A stretch of DNA of 64,000 nucleotides from the NCBI RefSeq assembly GCF_022201045.2, contig NC_068558.1:51191501-51255500 (forward strand), given 5' to 3'. Source of the stretch: Citrus sinensis (lineage: Eukaryota; Streptophyta; Magnoliopsida; Sapindales; Rutaceae). Below, piece by piece: positions 12,701 to 22,120 of this stretch. Under the pieces are notes generated by a model. That model was not told the origin of the DNA. It saw nothing but the letters and a program-made list of their open reading frames with translations, and made no database searches. A program made the translations under genes and the position numbers. The stretch's first letter is position 1; the number at the start of each line of letters is the position of its first letter.

Positions 12701-14057
12701 TTCAGGATGCATGGCTTAGAAATAACAACGCACCGACTCTGATATTTTTTAAGTCAAAGATACTGAGTAGTAAAATATGGACTAAAACAAATGTTCGCCG
12801 ACACTGGTAATAGAAAACTCTTATCTCAATGCAGATAAAGTGCAAACAATGGAACAAATTCGTGTCATTTGAGCACAACCAATCATACAATATACATATA
12901 TGTAAAGGAAATGAAAAATGGAATCTGATAATCTCCAGAATTAAACAATTAGAAGGCAGAAGGCGCACAGCCAAGCAGCCACAAGGACAGCTCACGGTCA
13001 CAGTGATGGGAAGAACCTCCCTTTGGCTCAAAGCAACCATCGAGTGCTATCATAAGCAAATCAAAGCACCAAATGATGTTCTTTGACTTGTATCTGGACT
13101 GCTAACTTCCTACTTAAAAATGATGTTTTTTGACTTGTATCTGGACTGCTAACTTCCTACTTAAAACTTGTATTGTGTTTAACACTTCTGCAGAGAGTAG
13201 TGTTACTCTCCATTGCCATTCCATGTTAAAATACGATCATTAAATCTTGCAGCCAGCATTTCTTAATTTTATAATGTTATGACGACAAAGAGAAAGTTAA
13301 GTAGAGCAAAAGGAAAATCATTCAGCACTGCAGAAGCAAACCAGGATAATACTACAAACAAAGCTAACCAAGCAAATACAATTACCTCAGTATTAGAAAA
13401 TATAAACCACACAAACAAACTGCAGATCGATAGATTCAACATTCAATCACTTCAATGCAGAGGTCTCTGTGTTCAACCAAAAAATACTACATAGAAGGTA
13501 TTTCATAAAATGATAAACACAATCTAGCCATACTTGTTTGGATAATCAAATAAGTTTCAAGAAACAACTTAGAAACATATATTTACACACAGAACAATCT
13601 TCACTTCAAAGTCGAACTTTTATATATCAGAACACCTAATATGGATACACAGTTTGGTGAAGTATCTCTTATGTCAACTAGCAAACAAATAACAACAGAA
13701 GTAAAGAAGTAAAACAGCTTTACAGTATTTCTAAATGGGATTCAACATGAGAGCCCTTACAGACGAGAAAAGTAATTCACAGCCCAGCCAAGGATTTACA
13801 GTCAGTACCAGTTCCCTGAGTGACAAAGGTGCTAGCATTCACTTAGTATTCATTATTTAGCTCAGTAAATCACAATATACACTACAGTTCCAGCTTGAAT
13901 CCTTTGGATTCTTCTGCACTATGGTTTCCCAGGAATCCCCGCCCTTTACAGATTGTAGAGCCAAGATTCAAATGTAACATCTTTCCTTTTTCCTGATTTT
14001 CATATTGGAGCAATTACATAATTTCTAAATTTCAACAAAGTCAAAAATCATGAACAT
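12701..14057. other. Downstream flank of the DUF641 gene, includes its probable 3' UTR
   Basis: Several short open stretches exist on both strands, but none shows a known motif. The part nearest 14057 should hold the 3' UTR of the minus-strand DUF641 gene. A tandem duplication at 13071-13164 is listed separately. Confidence 0.4.
13071..13164 (+). repeat. Tandem duplication of 47 bp
   Basis: Units 13071-13117 and 13118-13164 differ at a single position (C versus T in the GATGTTCTTTG segment). The near identity suggests a recent event. Confidence 0.9.
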
Positions 14058-15602
14058 TTACTCTGTACACTTCAAGCCACATAAATAAACCTGAGACTGA
14101 ATCACTGTCCTCCCAACTTTAAAACCTGGAACCACTGTGAACCCAACCTTTGCCCTAGTTTTTCCTACCAACTTACTCCTTGTAACATCTTCCATGTACA
14201 CCATAGAAAAATCAACCCCTCTTTCAACTTGAAAAATATCAACCTGAGGATCAAATGAAAAGCCCAGCTTATGAAGCATCCATATTGAACCAGCCATGTT
14301 AACAAATGACTCATAGAACACACTGAGGGATCTCCACGAATTCAGAACCACTTCATTTCGATCCAAATTACTAAAAATAGACATTTCCATTGTTGGGTGG
14401 ATAAGCTCTTGATACTTCCTTTCACAAAATCTTGAAAATTCACAGTTGCGGTTCCTACTTATCATCTCCAAAGGATTACTCGATGCAAGCTCAAGTAATA
14501 TCTTCATGGAACTACTAGCTTTACTAGAATCCATATCATGCCCATTACACGCCACTTCATTTTCAACCAAACCAAACCCTTCTAAATCAAAGCCTCGAAA
14601 CATCCCTAAACAAACATATGAGAGAAGTGCATATTGATTATGCCCTTTCTTAGCATAATTAATATCACGATAAACAGAATTTGCTGCCAAATCCAAATCC
14701 CACCCAGCTTTTTTCATCAAATCAATCAAAATCTTAGTAAACTTATGTGCTGCTCTACAAACATCATGTAACAGAGAATCAAAAACCCTAACAGTCAAGA
14801 GAACATCGAATGATGAACTCAAATTATTGGATAATTTTCCCGATAGCTTTGAATTACACTTATGAATCTCACCCAATTGCTTCCTCAAAGCAGCAACTTG
14901 GCTATCTTTTGCATCAATTTCTTCTTGTAACCGATTCGAGACAATTTCTAAAGTCCTTAACTTGCTCTGATTCTCTTGCACTCGATGTTCTAAACAAGAC
15001 CCAATAGCCAAATCTTCCTCAGCACCAATAAAATCAGGATTCTTGCAAACATCTTTATAAAATTGCTTGAAATCAGAGAGTCTCTGAAGATGCGAAACCA
15101 GAGCTCTATCAGCCGCCTTTATATTTTCTTCAACAAACGGAACATGCGCTGTTTGTAACTGAAGATACGATGCTTCAAACGACGAAAACGTAGCAAAAAT
15201 CGAAGAAATCAACGTATTCGCCAACTGGGTGTTCACCAAACGGTTTGTTACCGTTGATTTTGAAGAAAGATTACAACTAGGCTCAAATTCGGTGGCCTGG
15301 GTCTCTGTCAGCGAAGACTTTGGAATTAAACTCGGCGACTGTTGGGGAACATCGTGCGGCCGGTCAGGCTTGATGACGACGACTTTCTGGTCGGTGATGA
15401 AATCCTCGGCGGAGTCGAGGAGAGTAAAGCCCTCGGAGTCGGAGGGATCGTGATCGTGATCGTCTTCGTCGGCAAAGAATTCGAAAGTTTTGGCCTTGAA
15501 AGCGATAGCGAATTTCTGAAACATTTCGGAGATTTGTGGGGGCTTTGCCGCTGGTGTTGTTGTGATTAATGAACAAGACTCGTCCATTTCTTTTCCGAGC
15601 AT
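14058..15602 (-). CDS. DUF641 protein, GIL1/IRKI-like
   Basis: A single exon of 514 residues if translation starts at the ATG at 15602 (MLGKEMDES); the ATG at 15587 (MDESCSL) is equally possible and would give 509. The longer open frame upstream opens with TTG, so it was not used. The N-terminal part has PPQISEMFQKFAIAFKAKTF followed by an acidic stretch and, further on, NTLISSIFATFSSFEASYLQ, both characteristic of plant DUF641 proteins. The segment RVQENQSKLRTLEIV..LRKQLGEIHK is a likely coiled coil. The C-terminal part (FDLEGFG, FCERKYQELIHP, GFTVVPGFKVG) is also shared by the GIL1/IRK-interacting group. GIL1 is needed for light-driven loss of gravitropism, and IRKI binds a receptor-like kinase; the biochemical role of the family is unclear. 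I cannot pick the exact orthologue. Confidence 0.85.
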   Translation of the reverse strand: MLGKEMDESCSLITTTPAAKPPQISEMFQKFAIAFKAKTFEFFADEDDHDHDPSDSEGFTLLDSAEDFITDQKVVVIKPDRPHDVPQQSPSLIPKSSLTETQATEFEPSCNLSSKSTVTNRLVNTQLANTLISSIFATFSSFEASYLQLQTAHVPFVEENIKAADRALVSHLQRLSDFKQFYKDVCKNPDFIGAEEDLAIGSCLEHRVQENQSKLRTLEIVSNRLQEEIDAKDSQVAALRKQLGEIHKCNSKLSGKLSNNLSSSFDVLLTVRVFDSLLHDVCRAAHKFTKILIDLMKKAGWDLDLAANSVYRDINYAKKGHNQYALLSYVCLGMFRGFDLEGFGLVENEVACNGHDMDSSKASSSMKILLELASSNPLEMISRNRNCEFSRFCERKYQELIHPTMEMSIFSNLDRNEVVLNSWRSLSVFYESFVNMAGSIWMLHKLGFSFDPQVDIFQVERGVDFSMVYMEDVTRSKLVGKTRAKVGFTVVPGFKVGRTVIQSQVYLCGLKCTE

Positions 15603-16397
15603 GCCAATTTGCAAAAATGCAGAGCTTGAGGCTTGAGCTTTCTTGTGGTCTAGGCTAAGGTTATTACAAAGATTTGGTTGATGCAATTGCGACGCCTTGA
15701 GTTTTACTACTACTACTACTACTTTGTCTTTGCGATGTGCTTTGGCTGTCTTGTAAGCAAGGAATGGTAGTCGCTAAATACGGCTGTCACTTCCTCAACT
15801 TTTCCGTTGTGTTTCTTTCTTCTTTATTTTTCTCATTAATATTTTTAATGCTGAAAGCAAGAAACTAGTTTTCTTTAGGATTTGATAATTCACATGGATC
15901 CTTACTGTTTTACATTTTCTCTATTTAGTTCATATTACATAAATAATTTTTCATAATATATTTTTACACATAATATCGTCGGAAATTTTATTTTAACATG
16001 AGTCTATAAGAGTGGATAAAATTAAATTAAATACTGTCAAATATAATAAAATTTTATTTTAAAAAAGAAAAAATTTGTGCACCTTAAATTTATTACCTAA
16101 GAACTTGTAGTTATATATTTTTATATTTTAAAAAGATACACTTAAAAGAGAGGGGTCGAAATGATATTATCAGTTGTGCTGACTTTTTAGGGAAAATTGT
16201 TTAACGGTAAGAAACTTATGAATAAGGGGTTGTTCTTTTTTTTTTTTTTTTTCCCATGGAATGAGAGACATGTCTAAAATGCTATTTTCAACAATCTTCT
16301 GTCTCCCTAGTTTCTGGTCCCCGGAAACAGCAATTATGGACTTCAGCGTTCGGCTGAATGTGACAATAGAGCTGCAAAATATGACACACCCTTTGCT
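15603..16397. other. Upstream region of the DUF641 gene and AT-rich spacer
   Basis: A CTA trinucleotide run at 15702-15723 lies close upstream of the gene and may be in its 5' leader. The remainder is AT-rich with a long T tract at 16232-16251. No gene is seen. Confidence 0.4.
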
Positions 16398-16409
16398 TAT
16401 TACTTTAAA

Positions 16410-16512
16410 TCTTAGGATCACCTGCATCCAGCCGGTGGATGCACTTGAATTAATAGGATTTATTGATATTTAACGGTTGAATACAACTGTGATACGGTAC
16501 CACAATTACACC
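16410..16512 (-). mobile_element. MITE-like repeat, copy 1
   Basis: Read on the minus strand it contains GTGTAATTGTGGTACCGTAT, AGTTGTATTCAACCGTTAAAT and a GGATGCAGGTG end. The block at 19940-20068 carries the same modules in plus orientation. Both ends hold related short motifs, as in a small inverted-repeat element. No clean target duplication was found. Confidence 0.45.
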
Positions 16513-16985
16513 GCATGTTTCCTTAAATCTTATGCTAAGTTGACAAAATAAACAGTACTGGCGCAGGACAGTTGAGATTCAGGAAATTAAATTGTATTAC
16601 GTGATATTAAATATTAGTGTAAGTAAGATTCGGGACTTGATTTTCAATTGTTTAATTAATAAACTAAACCAAATTCAGTTGTCTTCTTCTACTATTCAAC
16701 GGTGGGTGTAACATCACGTCAGGTTAGGCACGAATAAAAAGCGGGGATTAAAACTAGAACGAGTCCGCTGCCATTATTACAAGTTATGATATCTGAATTC
16801 TGATGCCTTTAAAAGGATGTGATGCTTTTGGCAGACAACTTTTAGTGGCTCAACTTTGCAAGCGAAGTAGCTCCTGTCCTGCGCCTTCTTTCATCCTCAA
16901 ACAAAGTAAGGCAATCAGGGGAAAAGGAAAACTTGATGAAGATTAAAATATTAAATGCCCAGAAATTAACCCCCAAGAATGCATT

Positions 16986-17130
16986 TCAATTGGTTCATTG
17001 ATTCCCTAAGTTACGTGCATGTAACTTATAATCCTTTCATATAAATAGTAAGTGAGCCCACACTATTCACTATTTATGTGAAAGAGTTATAAGTTACATT
17101 CATATAACATAGTATTAGCCTTCCAATTGG
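16986..17130. mobile_element. Small hairpin MITE
   Basis: The arms GTAACTTATAATCCTTTCAT and, in reverse, GTAACTTATAACTCTTTCAC continue into ATAAATAGTAA/ATAAATAGTGA around a short GCCCAC loop at 17055-17062. CAATTGG occurs near both outer ends (16987 and 17122). The whole unit could fold into one hairpin of about 140 nt. Confidence 0.6.
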
Positions 17131-19089
17131 GATAAAAAAAAAAAAAAATAGTCGCTAGAAAGTTGACCCGTAGAGAAAGACTGGGAAGTGGGAACCCCAA
17201 AAGTTGGTGCCAATGCCGTGAATATATTATAAGATGGGCAGCTTTAGGTGAGAAGTGGTTAAATGGAAGTCAAAATAAGATCAAAAGACAATGCATAGCT
17301 GTTGATAATGGTGCCATCTCAGTGTTGGCAAATTGAGCCATGGCCGCTTTCTCTAGCAACTTCCTGCTGATAGTTTTACCCGTGTCACTGATGAGATATG
17401 CACTGCTTTTGGTTGGTTTATGTATCAATCAGATTGATTAGGATATTATTATAGGATTGTGGTGTTGTCAACAAAATTTGGTGTAATTTCACAGAACTGA
17501 TTATAATTTTAGATGCAAATTGCAAATACAATGATGCTGTCTGTCTAATAATCTACTTGTTTGTTTATAGACCGGTCAAGCCTCGCATGACGAGTAGTTT
17601 GATTACAGAGTTTGTTCTCTTGTCACTACTTCAAACTTTCCTCTCTGGGAAACAGAAAAAACAATAATTCCAACTGTTAACATTTGTGGCCCAAAGTCAA
17701 ACTGTCGAGGAGGCCCAAGTTCACTAAACTGAGTGAATTCAGGCTGCCCTTGAATTTGGGCCATTTCGTAGTTGAGAGCATGGCTATCTTGATTCTTGAT
17801 AGACATGGTCAATGAGAACAAACTTTTTTTTTTGTTTTTTTTTTTGGGTTCACTCCAGAGTCAAGGGGAGAGTGTTGATTCATTTATTTTGATTTGGGGT
17901 GTATGTGTTTAACATGAGAAAGGAAGCGTATCAGAATCCTGTGGACGGGCGAGAATTAGGGATTTTGAATTTGTCATATTTGTATAAGTCGGAGAATGAA
18001 CCATCCGAACCTGAGCAGAGCATTCATTTGAATATTGTCAACTTCTGCCGCCGAAGGCACCGCGTTTTAGATTAGTTTTTATTTTTTCTTATAAAGCAAT
18101 GTGCACGTAACTCGCCTTATTTTTGTCCTTTATATGTTTTCAATATTTGATATCATCAATTAAACTACAAGTATAGAATTTTCTTCTCTGGCTCTGCCTT
18201 GTCGCTAATTTAGCGCAGCTTAATGGTCAAAATTATTGACATGAAAATGACAATGTCTTTCATTTTTTCTTCCTATAGTTATTTTTTTGACAAAAGCGCG
18301 TGGGAAAGATCTCACATCAAGCTGAAAATCTTTGGCTTGCTTTAGTCAATTCGTGTAATAAAGGAGGATCTTTGTTGAACACTGTGGATATGATGCCAGT
18401 GCTGGCTTTGCTTTAGCATTTATATGCATGTATGTATGTATGTATGTATGTATGTGTGTATGTATACAGGTGATGATAATATGTGTATGTGCAGCTGCCG
18501 CTGCTGCTGCGTAGCTGTGTCTGCTCTGCTCAGAGAGGGCTGCCCTACTCAATGCTGCTTTTTTTCTTTTCTTTTTCCTTTTTATTTTTTTTTTGGATAG
18601 CTTATGCGTACGGTTCATATGCCACCATTAACTACTCTCTGTTTGTCTGCACCACCCATTTTAAAAGTCAATTTATCTCTTCGCCTTTTTGATACATATT
18701 GATCTGTCGAAATTAATAAGTTTTAGGTTTGCTTTAGTTTCTCAGATTGAAAAATTGAAATGATTGATTATGTCTACTTGTTAAATATATTAAGAATGTG
18801 AAATTAATTTTGAGTGGAATTCATAAATTTGAGAATAAAGAATAAAAAAATTATTTCCATCAGAGAAGTGAGAATGAAATTAAAAAATAAAAGTAGAGAA
18901 TAAATTGATACTTTTACTTTAAGAAATTAAATATTTTTTTATCTTATTTAAATAATAATAATAATAATAATAATAATAATTAGTTATGATAGTTGTGTAA
19001 ATAATAATTGTAAGAATAATAACTGGTTTATTCTAAAAATTATAGTAGTACCATCAATATTATAATAGAAAATTATCATTCATATACCC
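17131..19089. other. Intergenic with microsatellites
   Basis: No gene is recognised on either strand. The open stretch at 17603-17821 (minus) has no motif I know. Simple repeats are (ATGT)n at 18428-18466 and (AAT)n at 18952-18978. Confidence 0.4.
18428..18466 (+). repeat. (ATGT)n microsatellite
   Basis: About nine tetranucleotide units with one GTGT interruption. Confidence 0.85.
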
Positions 19090-19512
19090 TTAGTTTATTC
19101 TGTTATAAAAAATACCATAATTTTTTGAGTGTGTATCAATCGTCTATACTAAATTGACAAAATGTATATGTCGTCCACTAAACCGTTAGTTGCTGTTTAA
19201 ATATGATGGTGTCAAAGGGGTGATTTGGTTTTTTCATATAATACAAGTGATAATTTAAGGGTATACAAGTAATAATAAGAGAATTTAAGGGTTACTACAA
19301 GTGATAACTTAAGGATATACAAGTGATAACTTAAGAGTATACAAGTGATAATTTTCCTTTACTTTAATTTAAGTTTCAAGAGTAAAATCATCAATTCACT
19401 ATAATTCCGCAGCTAACGGTTTAGTGGTCGAGAGATAATTTTTGTCAATTTAGGGTGGACGATTGATACACTCTCAAAGTGTTGTAGTATTATTTATAAT
19501 AGAGCAAATATA
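19090..19512. mobile_element. Long-TIR element with internal tandem repeats (MULE-type MITE?)
   Basis: The left arm GTGTATCAATCGTC..CTAAATTGACAAAA..CCACTAAACCGTTAG and the right arm in reverse, GTGTATCAATCGTCCACCCT..AAATTGACAAAAAT..CCACTAAACCGTTAG, match over about 100 bp. The loop holds five or so units of TACAAGTGATAACTTAAGGG. No transposase and no clear target duplication were found, so the superfamily is a guess. Confidence 0.65.
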
Positions 19513-19939
19513 GATTATGCCAATAATAATTTCCTTACTATAATAAACATGCATGTATTTACTTTAAATTTTTATTTATTTGTTTTATTAATAAAATATA
19601 TAATTTTAATTAGAGATATGTTGATAACTTAGAATAATTCATTTTAATTATAAAATAAAAGAAATATATTAATTAAAATACAACTTATGTTAATTTAATT
19701 TTTTATAACTTAAGTAAATAACTTATTTTAATTATTATTCTTCATTCTAATTATAATCCATTTTAATTTATGAGCACCGCAAGTGTTTTAAAGCTTTCAT
19801 TCGACAAAACATTAATAGAAATGGAATGGAAGAGGTTTTAAAAAGTGAGAAAAGTATATTGGATGCAGCACAAAAAAATAATGTCCAAGACAAAATAAAA
19901 AAGAAAAATAGGGTCACTTTTTGAACGGCTAATATAATT

Positions 19940-20068
19940 CTGGGTTCAGTTATGGTGCAATTGTGGTACCATATTATAACTGTATTTAGCTATTAGATCT
20001 AACTATAATGATAATTATAGACTAAATTTAATGGTCGGATGCAGCTGTGCACCATAATTTTACCCTGT
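19940..20068 (+). mobile_element. MITE-like repeat, copy 2
   Basis: TATGGTGCAATTGTGGTACC, AACTGTATTTAGCTATTAGAT and a closing GGATGCAGCTGTGCACCATA relate it to the block at 16410-16512 in opposite orientation. TATGGTGCA at the left and TGCACCATA at the right form a 9-bp perfect terminal inverted repeat. Confidence 0.5.
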
Positions 20069-20525
20069 AATCCCACCCCACTTGTCTTTTTTTTTTTAAA
20101 TAATAATTTCCCAACATTGTATGATATGTAACTGAGAAAAGTGACTCTTTCATATCTTGTCATTTAGCACTTGGCTGAGAGAGAGAAGCAGCAGCAACCC
20201 AACCGTACATAGAGTGCCAGATGCTCATAGCGCTAGGGTTTTTGGGACATGGGCGCTTAGTAAACAGCAGCATCAGAAAGAGGAAAGCTTTGATCTTGAT
20301 TTGAGTTTCCAAAATTATTTATCCCATTTCCCATTTAGTGTTAACATTTTCTAAAAAATTGTGTGATTCCGTTCCCCAGGCCATTTCATTTTATTGTCAT
20401 TGAGAATTCCAATTTCTCCAGCAAAACAGCAAAAAATTAAAAAAAATAAAAATTAAGACAGCTTACACACTAGAGTAGGCTAGATGTTGTACTATTATTA
20501 TATTACTCAAAACATAATTCAACAC

Positions 20526-20536
20526 CTCTATAAATG
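20526..20536 (+). promoter_or_regulatory. TATA box of the PLATZ gene (probable)
   Basis: CTCTATAAATG sits about 200 bp before the proposed start codon and just ahead of a CT-rich tract (20552-20582) of the kind found in plant 5' leaders. Confidence 0.5.
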
Positions 20537-20730
20537 AAGCCAAAACCAAATCTCTATCTCTCTCTCTCTCTTCTCTTTCTCTTATTCTTACATCGGTAAT
20601 AGTACCACCACCCTGTATCATTTGCCAGGAGGAGCCGCTCTCGTTTCTAACACTCTTCTTTCTCTATCGCCATAAATCCTGACTAAATTTTCTCTCTCAT
20701 CAAACATCAAAAGATATCTCATATCATAAC

Positions 20731-22120
20731 ATGGTGGAGTTCTTTAATTCGTTCACTTCTCTATAATCTTGCGCCGCTTTAGTTTATCTCCTGCTGCAAT
20801 TTGTTATTTTATTCTGAAAGTTAAATTGAATTATTGTTTCAATTATGTATATATGCAGTTGGTTTCTTCTCATCTTCCTCGCTGGCTTGAAGTTCTGTTC
20901 ACTGAAAAGTTCTTCAACGGTTGCATAATTCACGAAGAGGAAAGAAAGAATGAAAAGAACATATACTGCTTGGACTGTTGCACTAGCTTATGCCCTCATT
21001 GTTTGTCCCTTCATGGCTCTCACAGACTCTTGCAGGTTCTCAACAAACACATTAATTCTAATTTCACTTACTTTTTTTTCCTCTTCCTAATTATTATTTT
21101 CTTCCAAAAAAAAATAAATTCTATGCATATTTCGTGTTTCAGATAAGAAGATATGTTTACCAAGATGTTATAAGATTGGATGACGCTGCCAAGTTGGTGG
21201 ATTGTGACTATGTACAAGTAAGTCATTATTCTTGCTCATAACAAAAGTTAAAAAAAAACAATCTTTAAACTGTGAGAGGAACAAGCTTTAATTCCATTTT
21301 AGGTTTGTCTCTCTACATACTGACAAATTTATGAACTATGCCTTTGTTTAGTATAATTAAATACGAGAAGATGTATCTTTGCAACAATTCATGATGCGTT
21401 TGGGACCTCCACTCTTCTTCTATGTCCATGTTTATCAGTTGTTGCAAAATTAATCAATTGTAATAATACAATAAATTAACATTCTCTCAATTTTTTTGCG
21501 CTCTGCTACTCTTTAACTGTTCTTGCAACTATTGCTCAAAATCTTTTTTTCTGAATCTTTCTCCAACAGCCATACATAAACAACGGTGCAAAAGTGATAT
21601 TCTTAAACCAAAGGCCACAGTCAAGGACCAGAAGTTCCGGCAACATTTGCAGCACTTGTGATAGAAGCCTCCAAGATTCATATCTCTTCTGTTGCCTCTC
21701 TTGCAAGGTCATTTCTACTTCAAATTTTTATCTAATACCCATTTCACTTCTCTCAATTTTCTCATCTGGGTTTCATTTATTTTTCTCTTGATTTGTTACC
21801 AGATTGATTATCTCATAAGAATAGAAGGTGGCCTTTCGAAGTTTTTCTTTGAGTGCAACTTCTTGCCCTTACCAGAATCGAGTTTTGAAAACGGTCTAAT
21901 GACGCCTGACTCGATTCTTGAACCGGTCGGGCCGACCCGGACATCTTCTGGATCCGACGGATACGGAGGGGCTCTTGCATCCTGTGATACAATAAAGATT
22001 GTGAAGAAGAAGAGAAGTAGCATCACGGCATGTCGTTCGGTGTGTTCACCAGTACCCGAGATGTCGGTTGGTTTGATGAATAGAAGGAAAAAGACTCCAC
22101 AAAGGGCTCCTCTTTACTGA
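20731..22120 (+). CDS. PLATZ-family zinc-binding transcription factor
   Basis: Exons 2-5 are firm: 20859-21035, 21143-21217, 21570-21707 and 21803-22120, all in frame. They encode PRWLEVLFTEKFFNGC, HEEERKNEKNIYCLDCC, LCPHCLSLHGSHRLLQ, IRRYVYQDVIRLDDAAKLVD, ICSTCDRSLQDSYLFCCLSC and KIDYLIRIEGGLSKFF, the conserved PLATZ order with its paired Cys/His zinc ligands. The variable basic C-terminus ends PQRAPLY. The start is less certain. An ATG at 20731 is followed directly by GT, so a first coding exon of just ATG (intron 20734-20858) fits the phase and gives 236 residues. The alternative is an in-frame ATG at 20853 without that intron. PLATZ proteins bind A/T-rich DNA and mostly repress transcription; some act with RNA polymerase III. 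Target genes cannot be inferred here. Confidence 0.93.

Noticed and set aside
15603-15686. N-terminal extension of the DUF641 protein (28 residues)
   Set aside because: The extended frame begins with TTG; the first ATG is at 15602.
17603-17821. 72-codon minus-strand open frame
   Set aside because: No recognisable domain, no flanking splice pattern, and ordinary composition for non-coding DNA with mixed GC.
18346-18618. 90-codon minus-strand frame with poly-Ala and poly-Lys runs
   Set aside because: Generated by the (ATGT)n microsatellite and T-rich tract; low-complexity artefact.
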